In this document: positions 14,601 to 26,700 of the stretch, piece after piece
Layout of the letters: each line of letters begins with the position of its first letter
Numbering within the stretch: position 1 is the stretch's first letter
Source: Anarhynchus alexandrinus
Lineage: Eukaryota > Chordata > Aves > Charadriiformes > Charadriidae
Assembly (NCBI GenBank): GCA_008711295.1
Contig: VUYV01000180.1
Coordinates: 1,976,511 to 2,040,510, forward strand
Length of the DNA stretch: 64,000 nucleotides
Direction of reading: 5' to 3'
Made by a program: the position numbers and the translations under genes
Notes under the pieces: generated by a model
What the model saw: only the letters and a program-made list of their open reading frames with translations
The model's database searches: none
Told to the model about the DNA's origin: nothing

Positions 14601-17511
14601 TTCTACATCTGAGGGCTAGCAAGTACCTTTGTCCCTCAGGATTTCTAACTACAGCAGAATTTGCATGGAGGTATAGAACATTGTTCTAAAACTGCCTGAA
14701 GATTAATTCTTTTGCAGTCCCCAAGTGGTTTTAACCTAAATATTCAATTTTTTAAAAAATAATGTAATTCTTTTTTTTAACCAATATTTCATAACATTAA
14801 TTTACAACACTGTCTCAGCATTTTTACTATTATCCTTCCCTATTAATGCATACTTTTCAACTCCTCTATTTTTGTCATACTTGCCTTTGATTGTGTTCAA
14901 CTCTGCCTCCATCGCGTGTAGCCCTAGTTCTGCTTTCTGCATTTTGTTGATCCTGTCCTTCATTCTCCTGCAACTTACACTCACTCAGAGAATTAGAGAA
15001 TAACTAGCAACAGAGTGCTAATTTATGAAAGTAAAATGCAGTGAGATGGATGTTGACAAAAATAAACAAAAATTCATCCTTTTTTTTTTTTTTTCTGAAC
15101 ACATGCTCATTACTGTCCAGCTTCTGAAGCTAATAACCACCTATTCCAATTTCTGTGCAGGAGAAAATCATGACCATCAGGTTTTTGACAATGTCTGTCA
15201 TCTGCACTGTAGACACAGGTGTGCTTTTCAGCTCCTGAATCCAACCACATCCTTCATCTGCAACTCTCCTGTGTTGGGCTAGAGCTGGGCGACCACTGCT
15301 TTCCTTCCACGTGAGAGATGTGCAAACAGTGTGTTTGGAGGGAAACATAGTGTTCCAGTGGGTCTACTGAGCACACAAGAAGTTTGTGAGCTCTGGCCTC
15401 CAGATAGCAATTCTTCTTTTTTTTTTTATTATATGGAATAAATTGCCTTTAAAATGCAGTGGAAAATTATACGGGAGGTCAATTTGTTCCTAGGGTTTTT
15501 TTGTACTCAATTGCAAGTCATTTGCAACTGATAGCAAACAAGAAAAGTTATTTTGCCTGTTGTCCTTTCATTAAGAATAATAGACTGTTTAACTAGTTTT
15601 ATGGAAGAAAGCTTCCAATAAGCTTGTCTGCTGTGATTAGATTAATTCATGTCAGACTGTTTTCCTTACTCATATAAATCAAATGGTTTTCCTACAGAAA
15701 TGAAGAAAAGTGTTCATTGACTTTTTTTTTACACACTAGTTTTGATATCGACTCCCTCCTCTTTAATAAGGTGAGTCACTATGGTGGATTTTTTTCCTTT
15801 CTCATTTCTAATATATGGGGTTTGCTGCTTAGAAAAGCATCAACATAATTTAGTATTGTTTTAGTTATTACTAATTTCAAATTTGTGTCCAGGTAAGGTT
15901 TAAAATGCCTTTTTTAGCAATCTGTATGGAATTGTTCTTATAAACTCACATTCCTTGGTTGTTCTAAGTAACTATAACCTATGAGGCTGATATTCCTTGT
16001 GTAACATTTGACTATGCTGTTAGCAAACGCATCAGTGCCTGTTTTCATTCTGACAGTGGTTGAAAGACTTCAGTTCATTCTTTCCATATGTTTAGACATG
16101 CTGATAAATATTTGTCAACACTTTTATTTATTGCACCAACTCAGGAACAGAAGGAAAACTTTTCAAGCAAAATTGCTGTGACTTCTATCCAGTACATATG
16201 AATGTCTTCTCTTCCACAGAAACATCCACTAACATATCATTGTCAACATCTCATCCTCCCTCAGCAGTCAAAATAAGCTTTGAAAATAAGTGCCACCTAC
16301 CCTTAACATACTCCAGTGTAACATGCAAACATACACACACTTTTTTGTTCTCCTCCCATGCTGGGTGATTCCAACTGAAATATAGGTAGATAGCTCTCTT
16401 TCTCTTGCAATTGCATAGTGTGTTGCTGTGAAAACAAAACCAATTTTAGTATCAGGGGATATTTTCGAGCTTTTTTTTCTTATTTTTTTCCTACCCTGAG
16501 TCTGCTGCTAGATTCTTCAGTTGCCATGGTGAGCAGGGGTGTAGGCAGTTCTTCCAGTCAAGGAAAAAAATAAAAATCATGAAATGAATGCTAATGTGAG
16601 GGAAAACTGGCAATACTCTGTTTTATAACCCAGTCTGGTTCATAAATAAAGATCTTTCCACCTCAGGATTTCATGGGGCAAACCAGGTAAAGGTCATAAA
16701 ATTAAACACCCACCTTGAAAGAAATTCCTCACTTTTTTTTCTTTGTAATCAAAAAAAGAACATATAGAAGAGAATAGTCCAAGTAAGACACTATGAAATT
16801 AAAAGTCCTGGTTCCTACCCTGGCTTTAGTACTGCCAGTTGTTACTGAATGAGATGATAGATAGGTGAAAGATAAACACTGCAATGAGGGGCAACGATCT
16901 TCAAGAGGCAGTGGCCTCTTTGGCAATAAAATGCCTGGTCTCCTTTGTGCTTGCACAAAGTTGAGAAGCTCGGTCCACAGTCTTTTCCTTAGGGTAACAC
17001 TAATTTGATGCATCAGTGTGTAATAGAACCTCAGAAATAGTGTTAACTAGAAAAAATGCAAAATTCTACAAACAATTATACTTATTAATTTCAAAGGTTT
17101 TGTTTATCAGCCTTCAAAATATGACAGTTTGTCATGAATAACATAAAGTTCTCCATCTACTTTTAAAATAATGTTTTCCATTCCTTGCTCTTCTTTCCAT
17201 TCTTCCTTTCTCTCCTCTGCCTTTTCTTAATTTTGTTTTTCTTTTCTCATTTTTAAAAAGAAAGATGTGGAGGAGAAAAGCATTAAAGAAAAATATTAAT
17301 TTGTCTGAAGAAAGCACAATTTTGGAAGCTGAAAAACATGTCACAAAACACCTCTTTTTTTTCCCCTCAAGAAACCATTTCTCCAGGAATACAGTTTATT
17401 AACCTATCCAATGAAAGGGGTCAGCACTGTTTTTTATAGACAAGCAAAAATAATGGCAAATGTTTGCTGTAATTTCATGCTGGTTAGCATCTTCTGTCTC
17501 TCATCTTCGAG

Positions 17512-17568
17512 ACGCTCTGAATCACTTGGATTTCCAACTGGAAGAGGTGGCAGCTGAACTGGGGGCAG
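17512..17568 (+). other. Exon-like 57-base segment
   Basis: A pyrimidine-rich stretch ending in AG (17510-17511) is followed by 57 bases that read ALNHLDFQLEEVAAELGA in one frame, and then by CAG|GTGATG. The amphipathic Leu/Glu pattern looks protein-like and the local GC content is raised through about 17640. No neighbouring exons or gene family were recognised, so chance remains likely. Confidence 0.2.
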
Positions 17569-20164
17569 GTGATGAGCCGAATCCCTGCAGCTGCCCTTCT
17601 TGCCCGGACCGTGGAGCAAGGACCACCTCTTTCTTAAATTACTGCAGTTTGCAGGCATGTTAAGTTAAGTTGGTTTCCATTTTTGCTTCTCTTAAGATGT
17701 TGCATGGTGAGCTCTGATAATTTAGTAACCTCCGAGCTGCCTGGGTGTGCTCAGCTGTGGTCTCTGGGTAGCACAGAGCCCATGTAGAGCAGGCCCTGCT
17801 GGGGCAGGAGAAGCACCTCACCCCAGCTGGACCTTGCAGTTTAACTCAAGTGTTACTAAAACAGGTCCTACCGGGTCTACTATATTTGAGGTGCAAAGAC
17901 AGAGCTACTTTCAGGTGCATGGTTAGTTTTATATCATAGTCACCTTCCATATGCAATGTGCATGTCAATGTGACTAGAAAGTCAAAAATGTTTTATGATA
18001 CATTGAGTGCTAGAAAAAAAAGTAGATGTTGACTTTTAGGTAGTGAATGTTGTACGTGATTTATTACTAGCTACAAGGGTTATTGTGAGCTATAATTAAC
18101 GTCTATAAGGCACCTCAAAATCTTGTGCTATACAAATGTCAAGCATTACTGTTATTGAGTTGGAGTCCCTTAAGAGCTGTAAGAAACTAGTCACTTTCTT
18201 AGGTTTAATTTAGAGATGGTGATCTTGTAGATTACTGATATTAAATCAATATCTCATTGGAGGAACAGCAGTATGTTCTCTCCCAACATATTACTTATGT
18301 GCTTAATAGTGGAAATGAACTCTCTTACTCTAGAGCTGGATGGAATTTTACTGTTATGGAAGCCTGTGGAAAGAGAATTTTAAGTTCTGTTTCTGAAAAA
18401 TATCCATAATAATATTTTTTTTTTTCAGTTGGAAACTCCAAGTCTTCACTTAAGATCTGTTGATAAATGAATAAGTAAGAAAGGAGTTTTTCACTGTTGA
18501 CAGGCTTTGAAAATATTTAGTAACTTAGGTCTGTAACAGAGGGAAAAGTGCTACTTACATTATGTTTAAAATGGAAATTGCTTTATATTTAGGGTAAAAC
18601 TTGTTGTCATTAACTTTTTACATTTCCTGAAAATGGAAAACTTTTGCTAGAAATAACTACTTTTACCTGCTTAGCTTTAAGCTTCTTGTAACCTAAAAGT
18701 ATGAAGATAGTTTTTCAACGAAATAAAATAAATTAGTTTGCCTTTTGTGTATTTATGTGTGAGATTATGGGACAGCACAGCACAGCAATACCTAGCCAAA
18801 TCGTCCCTAGGACTTACACAGGCTTAAACTGACAAGTGAAGTTTAAAATCTTTTTGCCAGGAGCAGGGAAATGAGCCACAGAAGGGCGTGAAAGTAGCTT
18901 CTGCATGCAAAACTTTCTTTGAATCTAAGGACAAGACATAACAATTGCTCACTGCACTTATCCCTATAAATCTTGTTATAACCGAATATTGTAGGAACAA
19001 TGCTCTAGGCAAGGTCTAGATGGTCTGAATATAAAGATTTTACTCTTTTCTAAGTTTTAAAATAAATTTCCTAGCAGTTTCTTTCATGTACTTATAGATA
19101 GGAAACAATTTCACTTGACAGATATACCCTATCAGAGCTAAACTGAACCATTCAGCTGCTAAACAGTAAGAATATTGCAAGTTATGTTTTACTAATGATT
19201 ATATCCTGGAGGCTTAAAAATAAAAACATTTAAAAAATCAAGCCAAACAAACTCTTACTGATTGGAATAATATCTACATCTAAAAACAAATCATGATTTC
19301 TTTCACCCATAAACAATAAGCTACACAAGCAAAATAAGTTTGCTTCATACATACTTTGTCATTACTATCTTGATAGTATTAATCTCTTTTCTGCTTGAAA
19401 AAAAAAAGTCTAAGGAATCACAATCTTCCAGTAAAGCTCACTGAGTATTTCCTGAAGAAATTTTTCTTCTTGCGCTCTTCATTTAAAAAGAAACTCTTTG
19501 GGATGTTATAGAAGGCATGCAAGTTCACTTCAGCAAGCAATGGGTTAAAGTTAATCCAGGTGTTTCAGATAACTCTTGTGTATTCTTTTCATCAGAGCAA
19601 TTGGTACCAGCATTACGCAGAAAAGATGACTAATAATAGTATATTCACTGTAGAGAACAGCAAATGTTGGAGTCAAATTATGTGGCTCCAGGCATTTTTA
19701 GAGATAGAATAAACAGTGATTCACTGTGTCACAATCTTCATGACCCCCCTTTCTTTCACTTATACAGCTACCCATGACCTATGGGTGCCTAAAAAAGTAA
19801 AAATAAGTACACAAATGTAAGTCCCCATTAAAAAATAAAATCAAAATATGGTAATAAATTAATATATCAAATATTCTTACTGTCATGAATAGCACTGGAT
19901 GCAGTTCAGGTATGGATATGAAGCCCCTGTAACAGTCTGCCTTCCTCTGTCTCTTTATCCCAGAGTACATGACATTCTGGGCTGGTGCTAACATGGAGGT
20001 AGACAGCACAGCCAGCACCCCTATAAATCCCCCTCTTTGTCATAAAAAAGAAACCATGATTGAAGGGGAGAAAACACTGTTACAGTAGGCTTTATGGATT
20101 GAGAGTCAGATTTTAGGTAAAGAGGAAGAAAAAGTGAAGCATTAACCATATTAGAGGAAGGTAG

Positions 20165-21726
20165 AGGTAGGGAGTTCTTAACCTACTTGAACATACACAA
20201 GTCCACGTGACCAGGCAGGGTGCTGGTAGAGCCAGCTCACTATTATTTTCGAAAGGTTACACCAGCTGGGGGAGCTTATTGATGACTGGAAAAGGGCAAA
20301 TATCACATCCATCTCCAAGAAGGAAGATCCAGAGAATTACAGGAAAATCAGCCTTACATCATTCCCGCTGCTGGTTGTGGAATAATCCTCCACAAAACCA
20401 TTTCCAGCCCAAAGGAAAACAAGAAGGTAATTGCGAACCAGCAAAATTAATCAAAGGGCTTGACCAACCTGGTAGCTATCTATGATGAGATGACTAAGCA
20501 CATGAGGGTAGGGAATTGTTGTTATTGTCAAGGCTTTCAACATCATTTCTGATAGCATCCCTTGTAAGCAAATTAGTGAATATGGACTGAATAACCAGAC
20601 AATAAATGAGTGAAAAACTGGAAGGACAGCTGCACTCAAAGGGAGGTGATCAGCAGTATGAAATCCAACTGGCAGCTGATTACTAGTGGTGTCCCTCAGG
20701 GACAATATCGGGGCCAATACTGTTTAACATTTCTATTAATGATGTGGACAATGGGGCAGAAAGTACTCCAGGCAAGTTTGCAGATGATACCAAACTGTGA
20801 GGGGAATGGTCAATATACTAGAAAATAGACCTGATATTCAGAGAGAACTTAGCAGGAAATATAAATGGGCAGAAAAGAGGTTCATGAAGTCCAGCAAATG
20901 CAAGATCCTGACTCTGGGGTTGAACAACCACATGCAAAAGTAGAGCCTGGCAGCTGCCTGGCTAGGAAGCAGCTTTGCAGAAAAGGGCCTGAGCTTCCAG
21001 GTGGAAAAGAAGTAAGTGATCCAGCAGTGTGCTCTCGCAGCAAAAACTAACTACATACTGAACTGTATCAGCAAGACTACAGTCAGCAGGCAGTAGGTAG
21101 TGATTGTTTTATCTTTTGGCACTTGTGAAACTGCATCTGTTATGCTGTTTTGGTCTCCTTGGCACAAGACAGACATTGACATGTCCATCTCCATCCTCGG
21201 AGACATTCAAAAGCTGTCTGGACACGGTTCTGGGCAACTAGTTCTAGGTGGCCCTGGTTGAGCGGGGGTGGGGGTGGAGCAGATGGCCTCCAGAGGTCCC
21301 TTCCATCCTCAACCATACTGTGATTCTGTGACATACAGGAGTGTGTCCAACAAAGGGTTGCTAGGGTGATTAGGAGGCTGAACCACCTGATATCTAAGGA
21401 GTAGCTGAGATGACTGCTTTTTTCAGCTTAGAGAGAAAACTAAGGTGAGATCATATCAATGCCTTCTGCTGCTTAGCTGGAAAGTATAGAAAACCAGAAG
21501 CAGACACTTTTAGAAGTGCACAGTGATAGGATGAAAGGTAATGGACACAAGCTGCAACACAATAAATTCCTTTTAGCGACAAGAAAAAAAAAATCACCAC
21601 TAAGTTGTTCAAAGAGTTTGTGGAATCTCCAGCCTCGGAGATATTCAGAACTTGAAGGAACAAGGCCCCCAACAAGGCCCTGAGACCAGATGATCCCCTC
21701 CCTATCTAATTTATTCTGTGATTCTG
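20165..21726 (+). mobile_element. CR1-type LINE, old, with an internal nested CR1 tail
   Basis: A decayed sense CR1 begins near 20165 (AACATACACAAGTCCA at about 20189), shows the pre-RT region (GACTGGAAAAGGGCAAATATC near 20284), the GVPQG block near 20690 with a broken following motif, and the catalytic FADD-T codons near 20776-20790. It ends in GATTCTGTGATTCTGTG at 21718-21733. Many indels destroy the frame. It is interrupted at 21183-21334 by the tail of another CR1. Confidence 0.85.
21183..21334 (+). mobile_element. Nested CR1 3'-tail insertion
   Basis: This 150-base piece reads as a complete CR1 3' end (CTCGGAGACATTCAAAAG, then GGTCCCTTCCATCCTCAACC, ending TGATTCTGTG), yet the outer element resumes straight after it with AGTGTGTCCAACAAAGGG. 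TGACAT is present on both sides (21177-21182 and 21329-21334), a possible target duplication. It is severely 5'-truncated and carries no coding part. Confidence 0.75.
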
Positions 21727-21733
21727 TGAAACT

Positions 21734-22389
21734 ATGGTTCAGTGAACAAAGGGATTAAGAATGAACGCATTGCCATTTTTACTCGTCAAAACACACTGCC
21801 ATGTGATCAATCTCAATTATTGCTTAAATCTTACTGGTTGAGTTCAGGAGATAGCAATAGTCCCTCCCAAGACACGCTCTTATGAACACCTTATGAATAA
21901 CCCAAGTCCATACTATAAGCTAAATACCCTTTTAAAAAGTACATGTATTATATATGTTTCTGCATGGACAGGGATACCAGTAGAGCATAAATGAATTCTA
22001 TGAGTTTGTGCTACAGGTGCTCATTTGATTTCCAGTAACATTAGAGCTGTATTAGCACAGTGCTCTGAATGGTCTAATTACCACTGCTGAGAAGCTATAT
22101 ATATATATTAAGCCAAGTGAAGCATTAACTTCACTAATATATGCTGCTTGTGGTATCTGAGATGGCTTGAATATCTTTGCTTTCTTTCTTCCATAAACTG
22201 AACCACTTTACACTCATGAGATTTGAAAGCTCCATTGAAATTCACATGATCTCAGCTAGGAATACTGAATCCATTGGCATTGCCAGAAGGTGACTCTAAG
22301 TTCGGCCTCACATAAAATGCAAGAAGAAAAATTCCAGCATACACCTTACCAGTTTTGCCCTTGCCTAGGGTAGAAGTATCTCTGTAAAA
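21734..22389. other. Spacer between two CR1 elements
   Basis: Unique AT-rich sequence with a short TA run near 22098-22110. Nothing else seen. Confidence 0.75.
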
Positions 22390-23715
22390 GACTCCATGCC
22401 ATTATGTGGCACACACAGGACAATTGGGTGTTCAGGCCCAGTCAGCATGGGTTCATGAAAGGCAGGTCCTGCTTGACAAACCTGATTTTCTTCTGTGACA
22501 AGGGAAGCCACTTAGTGGATGAGGGAAAGGCTGTGGATGTTGTTTGCCTGGACTTTAGTAAAGGCTTTGACACATTTCGCACAGCATTCTCCTGGAGAAA
22601 CTGGCTGCTCATGGCTTGGATGGGCGTATTCTTCTCTGGGTAAAAAATGGGCTGGATGGCCAGGACCAAACAGTTGTGGTGAATGGAGCTAAATCCAGTT
22701 GGCAGCTGGTCACAAGTGGTGTTCCCCAGGGCTCAGTACTGGGGCCAGTTCTGTTTAATATCTTTATCAGTGATCTGAACAAGAGGATCGAGTTCACCCC
22801 CAGTAAGTTTGCAGATGACACCAAGTTGGGTGGGAGTGTTGATCTGCTTCAGGGTAGGAAGGCTCTACAGAGGGATCTGGACAGGCTGGATCAATGGGCT
22901 GAGGCAAATGGTATGAGGTTCTACAAGGCCAAGCACCAGATCCTGAACTTGGGTCACAACAATGCCATGTAACGCTAAAGGATTGGGGAAGAGTGGCTGG
23001 AAAGGTGCCCGGCAGAAAAGGACCTGAGGGTATTGGTAGACAGCTGGCTGAATATGAGCCAGCAGTGTGCCCAGGTGGCCAAGAAGGCCAACAGCATCCT
23101 GGCTTGTATCAGGTATAGTGTGGCCAGCAGGACTAGGGAAGTGATTGTCCCCCTGTATGCGGCACTGGTAAGGCCCCACCTCCAATACTGTGTTCAGCTT
23201 TGGGCCCCTCACTACAAGAAAGACATTGAGGTGCCGGAGCATGTCCAGAGAATGGCTACAAAGCTGGTGAGGGGTCTGGAGCACAAGTCTTATGAGGAGT
23301 GGCTGAGGGAACTGGGGTTGTTTAGTCTGGAGAAAAGGAGGCTGAGGGGAGACCTTCTCGCTCTCTACAACTGCCTGAAAGGAGGTTGTAGTGAGGTGGG
23401 GGTCGGTCTCTTCTCCCAAGTCACAAGTGATAGGACAAGAGGAAATGGCCTCAAGTTGCACCAGGGGAGGTTTAGATTGGATATTAGGAAAAATTTGTTC
23501 ACCAAAAGGTTTATTAAACATTGGAACAGGCTGCCCAGGGTAGTGGTTGAATCACCATTCCTGGAGGTATTTGAAAGACATGCAGATGTGGTGCTGAGGA
23601 ACATGGTTTAGTGGTGGCTTTGGCATTTTTAGGTTAATGGTTGGACTCAATGATCTTCAAGGTCCCTTCCAACCTAAACGATTCTATGATTCTGGGATTA
23701 TATGATTCTATTATT
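22390..23715 (+). mobile_element. CR1-type LINE, 5'-truncated, well preserved
   Basis: About 1.3 kb in sense orientation matches the CR1 3' half that I recognise from neoavian genomes. It enters at the reverse transcriptase (HGFMKGRSCLTNL), passes the catalytic FADDTKL and the C-terminal part, and ends with TTCCAACCTAAACGATTCTATG and further ATTCTATG-like octamers at 23680-23713. The 5' truncation is typical of LINE insertions. It appears much less decayed than the element at 20.2-21.7 kb, so it is probably younger. Confidence 0.92.
22404..23611 (+). pseudogene. CR1 ORF2 reverse transcriptase remnant, one frameshift and one nonsense change
   Basis: The coding remnant begins in one frame (22404-22643, motif [13 protein letters not shown]) and shifts near 22620 into a second frame carrying [16 protein letters not shown] and FADDTKLGG. 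That frame is cut by TAA at 22970-22972, where the family has a CAA glutamine codon, a C-to-T change, and then resumes in the same frame through 23033-23611 to the end of the protein. N-terminal endonuclease is missing through truncation. It is not functional. Confidence 0.88.
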
Positions 23716-26700
23716 CCAGCTAAATAATTTATGTGTCTGTTCTCATGGAGCAGCTCATTCCAGAGACTCTCCTTACATCACGGGAGACAGAATATTCTGA
23801 AGTAAGGCATTTCTTTTTCTTTTTTTTTTTTTAAGCTCTTGCAACATAAACAATTAAATATACAGTGATCCACAAAAAGATGGTGAGTGACCATTCTGTG
23901 GTACGTAAGATACCAATCTAGTATATTAAGGAGTAAAGTTCAAATCTCTTTTCTTGGCTGTGTGTGGTAAAAGAGCAAGTTCATTTAATTCTAGGAGAGG
24001 ATTCACAGGGTTAGAAAACGTAAATTGTAATATATATTTTTTCTACAAGAATGACCAAACTGTGGGAGTTTACAAGGAGACAGAGCCTCTAACAAGCAAA
24101 CTTAGGCAGCTTGCAGCTCTGGTAGCTGACTTCTATGAATCTCACCCTTCAGTACCTAATTCTTACAGTGTACTGGGGGAGGCTAGCTACCTAAATTGGA
24201 TTTTGAGTTACACCAGATAGGTTCTGATGTATTGAGCTCAAGTAGCTCATGTGGATTCAGTTCAAAAAAAGTTGGTTGTTGTTATGCCTTATTCCTATTT
24301 CACGTGCATTAGTTTGCTCATTGAATTCATATTTCAACACAGTACGCACTGCTTTGCTAGAAAAAAATGTAAGACCTGTGTAACAGTGTAGAGGAGGTGT
24401 AAATGGTACTCTGAAAAAGAATCTGCTTTTAGACGCTTTTGGCATGCTTCCTCATTAAGCATCTAAGACAGGAAAAGTCTTGCATGACAAAGAATCTTAG
24501 ATCAGCCATTTTCATTTCTTCTCAGTTAGAGATAAGCTTAAACTGAAACTATACCAAAATTCATAACTTGGGCCAATCTCTGTGTTCATAGCGTAAGTAG
24601 GGATAATCCATGTGTCAAATCAGTTTATGCTCTCGGCAAGCAAGATCAACAGTAATCAGCGAAAACCAGAAGAGTGAGTTTCTGTCCTGGCTTAAGATGG
24701 ATTCTGTAATTTTGATGTTATTACCAAAGAAAATCCTAAAGGCACTTAAATGTCAGTTACTACTTATTTGACATTGGAGGAGAGGTTTTCAATACGCAGT
24801 GGCCAAAAGTTTTAGAAAAAACTAGTATCTTAGGAGCCTCCATTTTTTTCAAATGTAGTTTGGGGCAACTAAGGTGGCCTAGTTTTCCAAAACTGGAAAT
24901 ATTGTATTTTGGCAGCCAAACTTTTGAAAATGTTAAGATTCAAGTGCAATACTCAAAACTGAAGCATGAAAAATCAATACTATTTCTGTCACAAGATTTT
25001 ACAAATGTCAAGACTTCTGTTTTTAATGTATATAAAAGATGACACTTTTAGCAGTACATTGCCCTCTAGCACTGTGCTGTATATTGATTTAGATTTTCTG
25101 AGAGGCCTACATATTCCTAGGAGGTGACTGTTCCACGTATTAATCCATCCTGACCTGACCTAGCTTATGAGATCTGATAAGATCCGAGTGTAAGATGGTA
25201 TGTCTAAAGGCAGTTTTTCTTTAAAATATTAAAATAAAAAATTTTGTCAATGTAGTTCTGCATGTAAAGAAAGTTATAGACTAGATCAAAGAAAGTACAA
25301 AATAAAAATGAAGATCAAGTGGCCAATGATCAAAATAAATGAGAGGGGTATTTTTTTAGATTAAAAAAAAAAAGAATCCTACAGTCATCTGAAATTTAGT
25401 GAATTACCTAGACTCCTAAATAAAGCAATCAGAAAAGATGGGTATAGTAAAAGGAAATTGAAGGATTTCTTATAAAACTGTCTCCACAATAACCCATGAC
25501 TGGAAGAGGCTTTTTGTGTGGCTTCTGTGAACCTGTATGAAAATTCAACTTTATCAGGAACATTTACGTAATAGGAAATACCAATAAATTTAAACTACAA
25601 TATTTAGATTTATACATCCTAGGATTTATGGAAGCACTGTAAGAAGACAAATCATTTGATCATTTAATACACACTGCTAGACAAGGAGAATTAGGTACTT
25701 TATTAATTTAGGTATTCTGTAAATACCGCTAGGCAGATCTCCTAAGCGTAGGTACCTGAAGATTTCCATAAACTCTCTATGTTGAGAACATGTATTATAG
25801 AACATTTTTATTAACTAACTCTACCAAATTATTTGAACTGCAGCAAGTCTAACTCTCAGAAATTGTCTCATTAGTTCTGACAGGACAAAGAAGTGTTTAA
25901 AGAACTTTCATAAAGTAAGTAAGTTCTCCGTTTTAGAATGTGATGAGATGGGATGGGATGGGATGGAATGGAATGGGATGGAATAGAATAGAATAGAATA
26001 GAATAGAATAGAATAGAATAGAATAGAATAGAATATTTTCTTATTGAAATTTTACGTAGGACACTAGGACTTAGCTGGTTTACTTTGAAATTACCATATA
26101 AAGTCTCCCCTGGCAAGAGGTAATATGTTCAAACCTCAAGCATAAAGAATCAGTCAGGCTGAGACAAGGAATCTGGCTGTGATCTTATTCTTAAAAAATC
26201 ATTTCAGTTCATAAAATGTTTGGTGTTGGGGGGTGGGGTGATATGTTCAAAACTGTGCATCTTATTAACTGTAGAAAGCTTTCCAAGAAACTCATGTCAT
26301 AAGACAAAACAAATATGATGACTGATTTTGGATCTTTTTCCCTCCGCTTTATAATCCGTCAAAGTAGGAACATCTCAAGGCATTCCCCTCAACCATTTAT
26401 TGTGAGTAAATATTTCTAAAACTGAATCTTAAATTAGATAAGAGAAGCTTAAAGCAGGACATCAACTCTTTACACTTGACAAAGCACATGCCAGATCTTC
26501 TCTGGAGAGAAGATTTTTGATTCTTAGCCTTATCTTTTAGAATATAAGTGATGTAGGGGCTTAGACTTCCTAGAATTCCAGCGAAGAAGCAGATGAAAGC
26601 TTGACACATCTGGCTGTAAAATGTGCTGCCTTTTTAGCTGGTTGGCAATTGCAGGATACATGACAATGTGCAACAGATGTTAGAGTATTAATCACCATGT

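Larger units (their letters stand above)
7486..20164. other. Intergenic, AT-rich, mostly featureless
   Basis: The GC patch at 11.34-11.69 kb and the exon-like segment at 17.5 kb are the only exceptions noted. A minor GC-richer run at 17.70-17.85 kb and a Lys-rich minus-strand frame at 14802-14984 were examined and not assigned. Confidence 0.7.

Noticed and set aside
14802..14984. Lys/Glu-rich 60-codon minus-strand frame resembling a coiled coil
   Set aside because: Too short, no gene context and no family recognised.
22865..23521. 218-codon minus-strand frame
   Set aside because: Antisense of the CR1 reverse transcriptase remnant.
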